A stretch of 36,628 nt of DNA from Fidelibacterota bacterium (GCA_012964665.1 DTTO01000025.1:1-36628); one strand, 5' to 3'. Shown: positions 24,906 to 34,009, counted from the first letter of the stretch. The notes: a model not told the origin generated them from the sequence alone. A program made the numbers and translations.

Positions 24906-25486
24906 GGGATTTCAATATTCCCTTTTAATCCTAATAATTCAGCTTTTTCTTTCAGTGCGTCAATCACGAATTGAATATGATCTGTCATATCCACACCAAG
25001 TTCCTCTACACTTTGATATATGTCTTCCCTCAGAACAGAAGCAGCGAACGATTTTTGCTTGAGTTTTTTCTTCACCGATTTAGGTTTCACTTCAAAAATG
25101 GATTTAGATGGCCGTACATAAGTTACTGCAAATATAAATCCGGTTAATTCATCTACAGAAAAAAGAGCCTTGGCCATATCCGTATCTCTGGGAACACCTG
25201 TATAGGTGGCATGCCCCATGATTGCCCGTGTTATCGTTTCAGGATATCCATTTTCCACTAATATCTCATTCCCACGATAGGGATGGTCCTCCATGGATGG
25301 ATACATTTCATAATCAAAGTCATGCATAAGACCAGTAAGCCCCCACTCGTCACGATCACCATTATATTTTTCCGCCATCTTGCGCATGGCTTGCTCTACG
25401 CCCAGGGCATGTCGACGCAAACTGTCGCTTTTGGTGTACTCATGGAGCAGTGCCAAAGCCGATTCTCTTAATGGTATTTTCAACAA
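24902..25486 (-). CDS. HD-domain phosphohydrolase
   Basis: This 194-residue protein is a compact HD domain: His26 (RRHALGVEQAM), the HD pair His55/Asp56 (GLMHDFDYEMYP), His68, His92 and Asp112. Such domains hydrolyse phosphoesters of nucleotides or second messengers; the substrate is unknown. No ATG fits. The frame starts at a TTG one codon after the pepA stop and in the same reading frame, with no strong ribosome site, and a later Met would lose His26. Initiation probably depends on translation of pepA. The gene is part of the pepA-HD-rmuC-lipoprotein run. Confidence 0.82.
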   Translation of the reverse strand: MLKIPLRESALALLHEYTKSDSLRRHALGVEQAMRKMAEKYNGDRDEWGLTGLMHDFDYEMYPSMEDHPYRGNEILVENGYPETITRAIMGHATYTGVPRDTDMAKALFSVDELTGFIFAVTYVRPSKSIFEVKPKSVKKKLKQKSFAASVLREDIYQSVEELGVDMTDHIQFVIDALKEKAELLGLKGNIEIP

Positions 25487-25489
25487 AAT

Positions 25490-26959
25490 CTATATCCCGA
25501 TTAAATCCACAACTAAACGAATCACTTCTCCTGTGGCTGTTCCTTTGTTTAGATAGGGCAGGTCTTTATCGCCCCAAGCAGTGCCTGCAATATCAAAATG
25601 ACACCAGGGAATATCGTCACCTACAAATGTTTTCAAGAATGCACCACCAGCAATGCTTCCAGCCTGACCAGATGCCCCCAAATTTTTCACATCAGCAATT
25701 TTGGATTTCACCTGTTTTAGGAATTCGACCCAGAGAGGGAATTCCCATACTTTTTCACCCGTTTTCACTGATGAAGCTTTAATATTTTTTATTAATTCAG
25801 CATCTGTACCCATAATTCCTGTTGCGACATGGCCTAGGGCAACTACTACCGCACCAGTAAGTGTGGCAAAGTCTAAAATATATTTCGGATCGTAATGCTT
25901 GGTTGCATAGGATAAACCATCTGCTAGAATAAGGCGGCCTTCTGCATCTGTATTTAATATTTCAATTGTCTTTCCATTATAAGCTTTTAGTATATCCCCC
26001 GGTCGATATGCCTTGTCGCCACTCATATTTTCTGTCGATGGGATAATCCCCACAATATTCATTTTTGGACTTAACGCTGCTATCACTTTCATCACACCCA
26101 ATACAACACCCGAACCACACATATCGTATTTCATCTCATCCATACGGCTGGCAGGTTTAATTGAAATGCCACCACTGTCAAAGGTTAATCCTTTACCCAC
26201 CAATACGATAGGTTTTGCTGATTTTTTACCACCCCAATATTCCATCAAAATGAATTTGGGTGGTACTTTTGTACCCGAAGCAACACCGGCTAGGGCACCC
26301 ATACCCATTTTCGTGAATTTTTCCCGGTCGAATACAGTAACTTTCATTGCACCAGATTTTCCAATGGCCTGTGCATTCTCAGCTAAATGCGTTGGTGTGG
26401 CCACATTTCCAGGACGATTATCTAAATCCCTTGCAAGACATACGCCATTGGCGATTGCCACACCCTTTTTCACAGCGTTTTGATTACCGCCAACTACTGT
26501 TGCAGTTTCCATTTCAAATAGATCTTCATCAGTTGTTTTGAATTCGTTGAATTGGTAACTACCTAGAATTAATCCTTCAGCCACAGCTTGCGACATATAA
26601 GCTTCTTTTCCATCTACAGGAAGGATGAAACAAACAGATTTGACCTTATTAGCTACACAAGCTTTCGCAACTCCGCCACCTGCTTTTCGCAGAGTTTCCG
26701 GGTTTAATTCTCCTTTTTTACCTAAACCAAAGACAAAAGCCAAAGCACCTTTTTTACCAACTACTATTTTGACTTCGCTTTCTTTACCTTTTAACATGTT
26801 TGCTGCTAAAGCATTAGTTAGTCCTCTACCCAATTCACGGTTAACACCTTGAAATTGCCTAGAAATTTTGAGATCTTCATAAATGCCCACGGCAACTGCG
26901 TCCGATTTGACTCTACGCCAATCCCCAGATGAATGCTTCACTTTCGAAAGATGTGCCAT
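25490..26959 (-). CDS. pepA: Leucyl aminopeptidase (M17, cytosol aminopeptidase)
   Basis: PepA is a two-metal hexameric exopeptidase that removes N-terminal residues, especially Leu, in the cytoplasm. All ligands and catalytic residues are in place: Lys256 and Asp261 in GKGLTFDSGG, Lys268, Asp279 in YDMCGSG, and Asp338, Glu340 and Arg342 in the NTDAEGRLILADGL signature. The N-terminal domain is complete, giving the usual length of 489 residues. GGA lies 8 bp before the ATG. It is the first gene of the leftward run through HD, rmuC and a lipoprotein. It could finish peptides made by the secreted metalloprotease encoded nearby, although pepA is also a housekeeping gene. Confidence 0.96.
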   Translation of the reverse strand: MAHLSKVKHSSGDWRRVKSDAVAVGIYEDLKISRQFQGVNRELGRGLTNALAANMLKGKESEVKIVVGKKGALAFVFGLGKKGELNPETLRKAGGGVAKACVANKVKSVCFILPVDGKEAYMSQAVAEGLILGSYQFNEFKTTDEDLFEMETATVVGGNQNAVKKGVAIANGVCLARDLDNRPGNVATPTHLAENAQAIGKSGAMKVTVFDREKFTKMGMGALAGVASGTKVPPKFILMEYWGGKKSAKPIVLVGKGLTFDSGGISIKPASRMDEMKYDMCGSGVVLGVMKVIAALSPKMNIVGIIPSTENMSGDKAYRPGDILKAYNGKTIEILNTDAEGRLILADGLSYATKHYDPKYILDFATLTGAVVVALGHVATGIMGTDAELIKNIKASSVKTGEKVWEFPLWVEFLKQVKSKIADVKNLGASGQAGSIAGGAFLKTFVGDDIPWCHFDIAGTAWGDKDLPYLNKGTATGEVIRLVVDLIGI

Positions 26960-27139
26960 TATAATCCTTTAATATTGATCTAAATAATGATTAAATAGCT
27001 GTTAAATTAGCTTTTTTGATTCCGTAATCAAATATTGTAATAAATAAATTAAGTTATCCTAATATTTCAGGGAAAACACAGATTAAGTCCCATTTTCTGG
27101 CTTTGAACATGCAGAAATTAATTCCCATTAACTTAGTTA
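26960..27139. other. Intergenic region between acs and pepA
   Basis: These 180 bp must hold the pepA promoter and the end of the acs transcript. I see no strong terminator for acs and no good sigma-70 pair. The only structure is a short inverted repeat, TTGATT-CCGT-AATCAA, at 27016-27031. Confidence 0.4.
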
Positions 27140-29086
27140 TTATTTATACGAAACAGCACCTGCTACTAGATTATCCACCACACTGGGATCTGCCAGTGTA
27201 GATGTATCACCCATATTATCCAAATCTCCTTCAGCAATCTTCCTAAGAATCCGGCGCATGATCTTTCCTGAACGCGTTTTGGGCAATGCAGGTGTAAATT
27301 GAATTTTATCCGGTTTTGCATGAGGTCCTATTCCCTGGGTCACGGTGGCACGAATATCTGCTTCAATGGAAGGGTCGGATTCCACGCCTGTCATGAGTGT
27401 CACATAGGCATAAATACCCTGGCCTTTAATATCATGTGGATAACCTACGACGGCGGCTTCAGCTACACCTTCAGCTTTACCAATTTCCCCCTCCACTTCG
27501 GCTGTTCCTATCCGGTGGCCGGAAACATTTAGCACATCATCAACTCTACCCGTAATCCAGTAATAACCATCCTTATCCCGGCGGGCACCATCACCAGTAA
27601 AATAGTAGCCCGGAAATTGGGAAAAATAAGTTTCGATAAAACGCTGATGGTCACCATAAATGGTACGCATCTGTCCCGGCCATGAAGCTTTAATTGCCAG
27701 CAGTCCGGAAACATCGTTGCCCTCAATCTCTTGGCCATCTTCTGTTAAAAGAACGGGTTCAATTCCAAAAAATGGGTATGTAACTGAGCCAGGCTTGGTG
27801 GGTATCGCGCCGGGAAGGGGTGTTATTAAAACACCGCCAGTTTCCGTCTGCCACCATGTGTCGATTATCGGAGAATTTTCTTTCCCCACAACCGTATGAT
27901 ACCACATCCACTCCGGTTCTTTAATTGGCTCACCCACGGTACCCAGTAAACGAATGGAGGATAAGTCATGTTGGTTCACCCAGCCATTTCCTTCTTTCAT
28001 TAAGGCGCGCAAAGCAGTCGGAGCTGTATAGAAAATATTGATTTTATGTTTATCCACTACTGCCCAGAACCGGCCGTAATCCGGATAATTAGGAACACCC
28101 TCAAACATCACTGAGGTTGCACAATTTGAAAGTGGTCCATAAACAATATAGGAATGGCCGGTAATCCACCCAATATCAGCCGTACACCAGAAAATATCTT
28201 CCTTTTTATAATCGAATACTTGTTCAAATGTATAATTCGTATATACCAGATATCCACCAGTTGCATGAAGAACCCCTTTGGGCTTTCCTGTTGAACCGGA
28301 AGTATACAATATGAACAGCGGATCTTCAGCGTTCATTTCTACCGGCGCACATTCGGCATTCGCTTTCGCCATTTCTTCTTGCCACCAGATATCGCGACCA
28401 TCCTCCATATCCACAGGTTCACCGGTTCTTTTGACAACAATAACATGCTCAATGGACGGCGTTTGTGCCACAGCTTTATCTGCATTGGCTTTCATGGGAA
28501 TATTTTGCTTTGTACCGCGAACACCCGTATCCTGTGTTATCAATATTTTGCAAGCCGAATCATTGATCCTGTCCCGCAGCGAATCGGCACTAAAAGCACC
28601 AAATACTACGGAATGGACAGCCCCAATCCGGGCACACGCCAACATAGCAACTGGCAGTTGAGGAACCATTTGCATATAAAGGCACACCCGATCTCCTTTT
28701 TCCACGCCAAGGTCTTTAAGTACATTGGCAAACTTTTGAACCTTTCGTAATAATTCACTGTACGAGAAATGCCGATCTTCCGATGGATTATTTCCTTCCC
28801 ATATGAGCGCTGTCCGATCGCCTTTTCCTGCCTCTACATGACGATCAAGACAATTATAACTTATATTGAGTTTTCCCCCTTCAAACCATTTGATATTGGC
28901 ATTTATAAAATCAAATTTCCCAACGGAATCCCATTTCTTTGACCATATAATTCGTTCTGCTTTTTCAGCCCAGAAAGCATCCCGATCAGCAATGGAATCG
29001 GCATAGGTTTTTTTATACTCTTCTATATTTTGAAAATGCGCATTCGCAGACCATTCCTTTTTAGGATTAAAAATTTTATCTGTCAT
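27140..29086 (-). CDS. acs: Acetyl-CoA synthetase, AMP-forming
   Basis: This enzyme activates acetate with ATP and CoA. The 648-residue protein is full length. Motifs include VVFGAFSADSL, the P-loop-like YTSGSTGKPKGV (261-272), WWQTETGG, YYFTGDGARRDKDGYYWITGRVDDVLNVSGHRIGTAEVE, and KTRSGKIMRRILRKI with Lys608, the residue acetylated for control in known Acs enzymes. It begins 16 bp after the cysteine desulfurase gene and may be the last gene of the divergent cox maturation operon. It is unrelated to the acetyl-CoA synthase of anaerobic CODH/ACS, despite the shared symbol. Confidence 0.97.
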   Translation of the reverse strand: MTDKIFNPKKEWSANAHFQNIEEYKKTYADSIADRDAFWAEKAERIIWSKKWDSVGKFDFINANIKWFEGGKLNISYNCLDRHVEAGKGDRTALIWEGNNPSEDRHFSYSELLRKVQKFANVLKDLGVEKGDRVCLYMQMVPQLPVAMLACARIGAVHSVVFGAFSADSLRDRINDSACKILITQDTGVRGTKQNIPMKANADKAVAQTPSIEHVIVVKRTGEPVDMEDGRDIWWQEEMAKANAECAPVEMNAEDPLFILYTSGSTGKPKGVLHATGGYLVYTNYTFEQVFDYKKEDIFWCTADIGWITGHSYIVYGPLSNCATSVMFEGVPNYPDYGRFWAVVDKHKINIFYTAPTALRALMKEGNGWVNQHDLSSIRLLGTVGEPIKEPEWMWYHTVVGKENSPIIDTWWQTETGGVLITPLPGAIPTKPGSVTYPFFGIEPVLLTEDGQEIEGNDVSGLLAIKASWPGQMRTIYGDHQRFIETYFSQFPGYYFTGDGARRDKDGYYWITGRVDDVLNVSGHRIGTAEVEGEIGKAEGVAEAAVVGYPHDIKGQGIYAYVTLMTGVESDPSIEADIRATVTQGIGPHAKPDKIQFTPALPKTRSGKIMRRILRKIAEGDLDNMGDTSTLADPSVVDNLVAGAVSYK

Positions 29087-29102
29087 GATTTTATTTTCAT
29101 CC

Positions 29103-30281
29103 TTAATTATTTATATACTGATGACGCGGTAATTTTTTTTCTATGTTCATTACCACATCGATTATTTCCCGTGTTGCCTTTTGAATTTCCTCTAGAGTAT
29201 TAAATCTCCCTAAACTAAAGCGAATAGATGAATGGGCCATTTCATTATCGTGGCCAAGGGCTTTTAAAACATGGGATGGCTCTAAATTAGCACTACTACA
29301 CGCAGAACCTGTGGAACAGGCTATACCTTTCATTTTAGTAATAAGTGTCTCTGCATCCAAACCAGTAAAACATAAATTAATATTATGAGCTAAACGGTTT
29401 CTTCGAGGGCCATTTAATATAACTTTCGGATGCGCAGTAATAATTTCGTCAATCATTTGGTCACGATACTTTTCCAGTTTTGCATTTTCTCCATCCCGTT
29501 TCTCTTGGCAAACTTCAATTGCGCTTCCAAATCCAACAATTAGTGGGACTGGTAGCGTGCCGGAACGCATACCTCTTTCATGGCCACCCCCCTCCAATTG
29601 GATCGTTAATTTTATTTTGGGATCTTTTTGCCGCGCAAAGAGCATTCCGATTCCCTTGGGACCATAAATCTTGTGCCCGGTAGCAGCCAGTAAATCAATA
29701 TTCATTTCCTGGACATCTATTGGCAATTTGCCAAAAGACTGGCAGGCATCTACGAGGAAAAATACATTTTTGGAATGACAAATGGCACCGATCTCACTGA
29801 CAGGTTGAATTGTACCAATTTCATTATTGGCATGCATAATTGATACCAAAACGGTATCAATACGGATAGATTCCATAACTGCATCAGGATCGACACGCCC
29901 CATTGCATCAACAGGCAGGTAAGTGACTTCCCAGCCCTGTTTTTCCATAGCGACACAGGTATCTAGCACTGCTTTATGTTCTGTGACCTGAGTTATAAGA
30001 TGTCTGCCTTTTTCCTTTTGTTGGTCACAGACTCCACGAATTGCCAGATTAATGGATTCCGTTGCACCGCTAGTAAAAATAATTTCTCTCGTTTGGGCAT
30101 TCAATTCACTTGCAATAATTCTACGGGCCATTTCTACGGCTTCTTTTGCTTCCCGGCCATAGGCATGATGTACACTGGCAGCATTACCATGTTTGTTTTG
30201 AAAGTACGGCAGCATCGACTTTAAAACAGAAGGATCCAGGGGTGTCGTTGATTGGTTGTCTAGATAAATAGGCTGGAGCAT
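29103..30281 (-). CDS. Cysteine desulfurase (IscS/NifS family)
   Basis: This PLP enzyme takes sulfur from cysteine and passes it as persulfide to acceptors. The 392-residue protein has the N-terminal YLDNQSTTPLDP, the PLP lysine Lys204 in ATGHKIYGPKG, GGGHERGMRSGTLP, and the active-site Cys328 in the mobile loop STGSACSSANLEPSHVL, typical of group I (IscS-like) enzymes. No iscU, iscA or other Fe-S assembly gene is nearby. Instead it follows the CoxF/XdhC-like gene by 42 bp in the same direction. In Rhodobacter capsulatus the desulfurase NifS4 works with XdhC to put the terminal sulfur on molybdenum cofactor. A matching role here is inference from context. General Fe-S assembly remains possible. 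Confidence 0.93.
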   Translation of the reverse strand: MLQPIYLDNQSTTPLDPSVLKSMLPYFQNKHGNAASVHHAYGREAKEAVEMARRIIASELNAQTREIIFTSGATESINLAIRGVCDQQKEKGRHLITQVTEHKAVLDTCVAMEKQGWEVTYLPVDAMGRVDPDAVMESIRIDTVLVSIMHANNEIGTIQPVSEIGAICHSKNVFFLVDACQSFGKLPIDVQEMNIDLLAATGHKIYGPKGIGMLFARQKDPKIKLTIQLEGGGHERGMRSGTLPVPLIVGFGSAIEVCQEKRDGENAKLEKYRDQMIDEIITAHPKVILNGPRRNRLAHNINLCFTGLDAETLITKMKGIACSTGSACSSANLEPSHVLKALGHDNEMAHSSIRFSLGRFNTLEEIQKATREIIDVVMNIEKKLPRHQYINN

Positions 30282-30323
30282 AATTACATTATAAGAAAAA
30301 GAATAGCCATCCTTTTTTGATAG

Positions 30324-31139
30324 TTAAGATTTGATTTCAGATTCTCTGGTTTCTATCATCGTGCGCATGGGATGACCTGAACCATTATTCCGCAACATAA
30401 CAATTTCACACATGATGCTTAATGCAATTTCTTCCGCAGTAGCTGCCTTCAAATCCAAACCAGTAGGAGAATAAAATCGATTTAAATCATCTTTATTCAA
30501 TCCATTTTCTAATAAATAATCCGTGATAATACTTGTTTTTTTTGCACTGGCAACAACACCAACATATGGAATGCCCTTTTTCAATGCTTCACATGCGATT
30601 TTATCGTCATCCCTGTGATGAGTGGCCAAAATAAAATAATCAACCTTGAAGTCAATGTCTTCCATCTCAAGTGGCTCAGTTATAACCTGATTTGCATCCG
30701 CAAATCGGTTTTCTTCATCTTTGGGTGCTTGAACAACAACCTTGAATTTTAACAGGCTGGCTATCTGGCATAGGACTTCAACCACGCGACCCATTCCTCT
30801 AACAAGCAGAGTTGGATTAACCATTTGCGGTTCTACAATTACTGACATATACCCTCCACAAGGTATTCCCATTTCCATTAAATCACTGTCCAAATCGATA
30901 TCAATAATTTTGGGATTACCATCTGATAACGATTCTTTTGCTACCGAAGCAACACGGTTTTCAATACAACCACCCCCGATATACCCAATAATACGTTTTC
31001 CCTTTTCATTGAACAGTGCTTTATCCCCGATTTTCCCCGATGATGAACCTTGGACACTAAATACAGATGCAATGGCATAGGGTATCTCAGCCTTTTCCAG
31101 GTTGCTCATCATTTCGATCAATTCTTTATGTTTCGACAT
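30324..31139 (-). CDS. XdhC/CoxF-family molybdenum cofactor insertion protein
   Basis: Members of this family bind molybdenum cofactor, protect its sulfurated form and load it into hydroxylases such as xanthine or CO dehydrogenase. The 271-residue protein has the XdhC_CoxI N-terminal domain (VQGSSSGKIGDKALF, about 30-44; GYIGGGCIEN, about 52-61; CGGYMSVIVEP, about 94-104). A Rossmann-like C-terminal domain follows (DYFILATHHRDDDKIACEAL; YVGVVASAKKT; GLDLKAATAEEIALSIMCEIV). It overlaps the MocA-like gene upstream by 14 bp. Its place in the divergent operon opposite coxMSL makes CO dehydrogenase the probable client. Confidence 0.9.
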   Translation of the reverse strand: MSKHKELIEMMSNLEKAEIPYAIASVFSVQGSSSGKIGDKALFNEKGKRIIGYIGGGCIENRVASVAKESLSDGNPKIIDIDLDSDLMEMGIPCGGYMSVIVEPQMVNPTLLVRGMGRVVEVLCQIASLLKFKVVVQAPKDEENRFADANQVITEPLEMEDIDFKVDYFILATHHRDDDKIACEALKKGIPYVGVVASAKKTSIITDYLLENGLNKDDLNRFYSPTGLDLKAATAEEIALSIMCEIVMLRNNGSGHPMRTMIETRESEIKS

Positions 31140-31737
31140 AATCTGACTTTTTTGCTAACAAGTGAAAATAATCATCCTTTGTATCGCAATCAAGTACCAC
31201 TTCTTGCGATTGAATCGGAATACCAATAGCATCATCCGGATACTGTTTCAAGACTTTTTTACAACCACGATCACCGGTCGAAGATAAAATCTCTGAAAAA
31301 TATTTTTGGGGAAAAATCACCGGGTTTGCCTGACGGTTTTTATAAATTGGATAAATAATTCGTCTTCCCTTTTCATTAATGAACTGGTCTATTAGTAATT
31401 GTAATGTATCTTTAGAAATCATGGGCATATCTCCCAAAACAATCATATTACCATCTACATTTCCAGGTAAAGAAGATATTCCTTTATAAATAGAGCTGGC
31501 CATACCTGAGTTCCAATCTGAATTGTAAACTATATTATCTACTTCTTTTGGAATGACCTGAGATACAATTTCATTTTCATATCCTGTAATCACAATCACT
31601 GGATTGATATTCACACTTAAAACGGTTTTACAAACATGTTGAATTATGGCTACGCCTTCAATGGGCAATAAAAGTTTATTATCATTATCCATTCTGAGAG
31701 ACTGTCCTGCTGCCAAAATCGTCGCCGAAATCTTCAT
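31126..31737 (-). CDS. MobA-like nucleotidyltransferase (MocA-type)
   Basis: This 203-residue protein is a NTP-transferase of the MobA/MocA group: the N-terminal nucleotide loop ATILAAGQSLRM (residues 5-16), the conserved Lys of the NKLLLPI segment, the metal-binding LGDMPM (about 100-105) and ANPVIFP. MocA adds CMP to molybdopterin, giving the cytosine dinucleotide form used by CO dehydrogenase and related hydroxylases. That is the expected product here, though CTP versus GTP use cannot be read by eye. It overlaps coxE by 4 bp and the XdhC-like gene by 14 bp, so the maturation genes are translationally coupled. Confidence 0.85.
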   Translation of the reverse strand: MKISATILAAGQSLRMDNDNKLLLPIEGVAIIQHVCKTVLSVNINPVIVITGYENEIVSQVIPKEVDNIVYNSDWNSGMASSIYKGISSLPGNVDGNMIVLGDMPMISKDTLQLLIDQFINEKGRRIIYPIYKNRQANPVIFPQKYFSEILSSTGDRGCKKVLKQYPDDAIGIPIQSQEVVLDCDTKDDYFHLLAKKSDYVET

Positions 31738-32948
31738 GCCATTGCCCTAAAGGATTGCCGTTTATCCAATTTGCCCAATACTGAACCCAGTTCAATCAGA
31801 CTATCGAGATTATAGATCGGTAAAAAATCATCCACGTTCGGTAAAATACTTTGCACACCCTTAGTAATTGGTTCATAATCTTTGAAACCCAGGTTAGGAT
31901 TTAGCCAGATCAGTCTATGACAGCTGCGGTGCAATCGGCTTGACTCTTTTGTCAACAGTTCAATATTCCCCGTATCCAATCCGTCACTAATAATCAATAC
32001 AACCGCACCACCGGTAAGCACCCGACGTGCCCATATTTGATTAAACGTTTCCAATGTTTTTCCTATTTTTGTACCACCGGACCAATCTTTCACGGATTGA
32101 TTCACCAAATCCAAAGCATCATTCGCATCTTTTCGACGCAAATAATGGGTAATACGGCTTAACCTAGTTCCAAATGTAAATGCTTCCACATGCCGGTTGA
32201 CTGAATGTATAGTAAAAATAAAATGCAGTAAAATTCGCGTATAATGGTCCATGGAACCGCTAATATCAGTTAGAATGACTATGGGTCGTGGCTTTGTTTT
32301 CCTTTCTTTCCACTGTAATTCTATAAAATCTTGAGTGGGAAAAATATTTTTTCGGATAGTATTACGAATATTTAATCGATATGGGCTAGAACCGGGTTTG
32401 AGTCGCCGAAGTTTCCGCAAACTAAATTCCCAATTCCATTGATTGATAAATATTTTTGCTTCTTCCAATTCTTCTGGTGTATATGCGTCAAAACGCTTTT
32501 TTCGGAGCACCTCTTCCGGGCTATATAGAAAAACATCAAATGGCTTTTCTTCCTCTCTTTCATCCTCCTCTTTTTCTCTTTCTTTGTATCCTTCCACCCG
32601 CTTTTTATACAATTCTTTCACTTGGTCTTTCATGCTTCCAAGTTCGGCTTTCCCTAATCGTGATTCATTTAATTTGCGCAAAATATCGGACACATTTTCT
32701 ATCCGATCTGGATTGCGCCAGTAAATATCAAATAATTGGTCAAACAATGGGATGAGCTTGTGATCGGTAATAAAACAGGTTTTCAATGCCTGTCGAAAGT
32801 CTTCCCGGTTGGATAGTCCTATTTTTGAGCTTGCTTCAATAGCGTTCATAATTTCCCCCGTACCTAAACTATATCCTGCCTGACGCAGAAATCGCCCAAA
32901 TACGGTGATGGCGTTATGAAGTCGGGACTGGATGGCTGTAGTAGTCAC
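31734..32948 (-). CDS. coxE: CoxE-like VWA-domain protein
   Basis: CoxE works with the CoxD ATPase in the last steps of building the copper-sulfur-molybdenum site of CO dehydrogenase (established for Oligotropha carboxidovorans). The 404-residue protein starts at a GTG, 10 bp after coxD. A helical N-terminal part (1-110) and a strongly charged stretch (about 116-137, KEREKEEDEREEEKP) precede the CoxE/VWA domain. The MIDAS metal site is DISGSMD (Asp228, Ser230, Ser232), with later segments WSGGTKIGKTLETF and VVLIISDGLDTG. It overlaps the MocA-like gene by 4 bp. Similar MoxR/VWA pairs serve other metalloenzymes, but the coxMSL neighbourhood supports this assignment. Confidence 0.88.
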   Translation of the reverse strand: MTTTAIQSRLHNAITVFGRFLRQAGYSLGTGEIMNAIEASSKIGLSNREDFRQALKTCFITDHKLIPLFDQLFDIYWRNPDRIENVSDILRKLNESRLGKAELGSMKDQVKELYKKRVEGYKEREKEEDEREEEKPFDVFLYSPEEVLRKKRFDAYTPEELEEAKIFINQWNWEFSLRKLRRLKPGSSPYRLNIRNTIRKNIFPTQDFIELQWKERKTKPRPIVILTDISGSMDHYTRILLHFIFTIHSVNRHVEAFTFGTRLSRITHYLRRKDANDALDLVNQSVKDWSGGTKIGKTLETFNQIWARRVLTGGAVVLIISDGLDTGNIELLTKESSRLHRSCHRLIWLNPNLGFKDYEPITKGVQSILPNVDDFLPIYNLDSLIELGSVLGKLDKRQSFRAMA

Positions 32949-32958
32949 AAAATATGAA

Positions 32959-33879
32959 TCATCCAGAAATCATGTCCGCTTCTGCAAAGGCACGCTGAAC
33001 CATGCCTTGGGTTGTTTCTCCATCCATTTTTTCGATATCATCTTGATATTTAAGGAGAGTACCCAATGTGTCAGAAGTGATTTCAGTGGAGAGTTCGGTT
33101 ATGCCCAGTTTTATCAGTGCATTCCCCCAGTCAATCGTTTCAGCGATCCCAGGTAGTTTATAAAAATCATTTTGGCGGACGGTCTGGACAAAAGCGACGA
33201 TTTGCCGACCGAGATCTTTATTGACTTCAGGAATTTTACGTTTAATGATTTCAAATTCCTGATCAGCAGATGGATAACTAATCCAATGATAAAGGCAGCG
33301 ACGCTTCAGTGCATCATGAATTTCCCGAGTACGGTTTGACGTTATAACTACTATGGGCGGTTTATCAGCTTTTATTGTACCAATTTCAGGTATAGAAATT
33401 TGAAAATCCGAAAGTATCTCCAGCAAGAAAGCTTCAAATTCCTCATCAGCTCTATCCAACTCGTCAATAAGTAAAACCGGAGGATTATCACCATGATAAT
33501 CAATGGCCTGATATAAAGGTCTTTTAATTATAAAATCTGTTCCGAATATCTCTTTTGATATTTTATCTTTATCTTTTTTCCCCTCAGCTTCCATCATACG
33601 TATCTGAAGTATTTGACGGGAATAATTCCACTCATATATAGCATTGTGAACATCCAGCCCCTCATAGCATTGGAGACGGATTAATTCAGTATCCATTATT
33701 TGCGCCAAGACTTTTCCCACTTCGGTTTTACCTACACCCGGTTCCCCTTCTAAAAAAATGGGTTTTGCCATATTTAAAGATAAGTAAATGGAAGTCGCCA
33801 GCGTTCGATCCGCAATATAATTAGTCTCATTGAGACAATCTTGAATAGCTTCGACAGAATTAAGGTCTTGCAATTTCAT
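32959..33879 (-). CDS. coxD: CoxD-like MoxR-family AAA+ ATPase
   Basis: This 306-residue AAA+ protein has Walker A GEPGVGKT (45-52), Walker B PPVLLIDELDRADEE (133-146), sensor segment VVITSNRTREIHDALKRRC with the arginine finger region, and a C-terminal lid. In O. carboxidovorans CoxD is a membrane-associated ATPase needed to add sulfur and then copper to the molybdenum centre of CO dehydrogenase. It is the first gene of the leftward maturation operon and faces coxM across 169 bp. No strong ribosome site precedes the ATG. MoxR proteins are diverse, so the specific name rests on the coxE and coxMSL neighbours. Confidence 0.9.
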   Translation of the reverse strand: MKLQDLNSVEAIQDCLNETNYIADRTLATSIYLSLNMAKPIFLEGEPGVGKTEVGKVLAQIMDTELIRLQCYEGLDVHNAIYEWNYSRQILQIRMMEAEGKKDKDKISKEIFGTDFIIKRPLYQAIDYHGDNPPVLLIDELDRADEEFEAFLLEILSDFQISIPEIGTIKADKPPIVVITSNRTREIHDALKRRCLYHWISYPSADQEFEIIKRKIPEVNKDLGRQIVAFVQTVRQNDFYKLPGIAETIDWGNALIKLGITELSTEITSDTLGTLLKYQDDIEKMDGETTQGMVQRAFAEADMISG

Positions 33880-33927
33880 GGCGCCGAAAGTAGGCCTTTA
33901 TGATGTAAATGTCAATAATAGTGAAAT

Positions 33928-33959
33928 TAATCCAATTCCAATTTGATTTGGATTATAAT
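33928..33959. promoter_or_regulatory. Inverted repeat and -10 boxes in the divergent cox control region
   Basis: Between coxD and coxM, TAATCCAA (33928-33935) and TTGGATTA (33948-33955) form an 8-bp inverted repeat, with a further TCCAA half-site at 33937-33941. ATTATAAT (33952-33959) is itself palindromic and gives a TATAAT -10 hexamer on both strands. No good -35 hexamer is spaced for either, which fits a promoter needing an activator. Regulator and direction are inference. Confidence 0.4.
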
Positions 33960-34009
33960 ATCTTTTTATTTACACTCGTCTACCTTTTCGAGGTAATTGC
34001 CACACCAAA

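Noticed and set aside
27016-27031. TTGATT-CCGT-AATCAA as the acs terminator.
   Set aside because: Six AT-rich pairs and no T run on the acs strand; at most an operator for pepA.
27140-29086. acs next to CO dehydrogenase genes as a sign of a Wood-Ljungdahl CODH/ACS system.
   Set aside because: The motifs are those of AMP-forming acetyl-CoA synthetase, and the CO dehydrogenase is the aerobic Mo-Cu type, unrelated to the nickel enzyme.
32372-32755. Long open frames opposite coxE.
   Set aside because: Antisense shadows of a well-supported gene, with low-complexity Ser/Phe/Leu composition and no ribosome site.
33887-33915. TTGACA/TACTTT on the minus strand as the coxD promoter.
   Set aside because: Transcription would start at the coxD ATG itself, and the -10 is poor.
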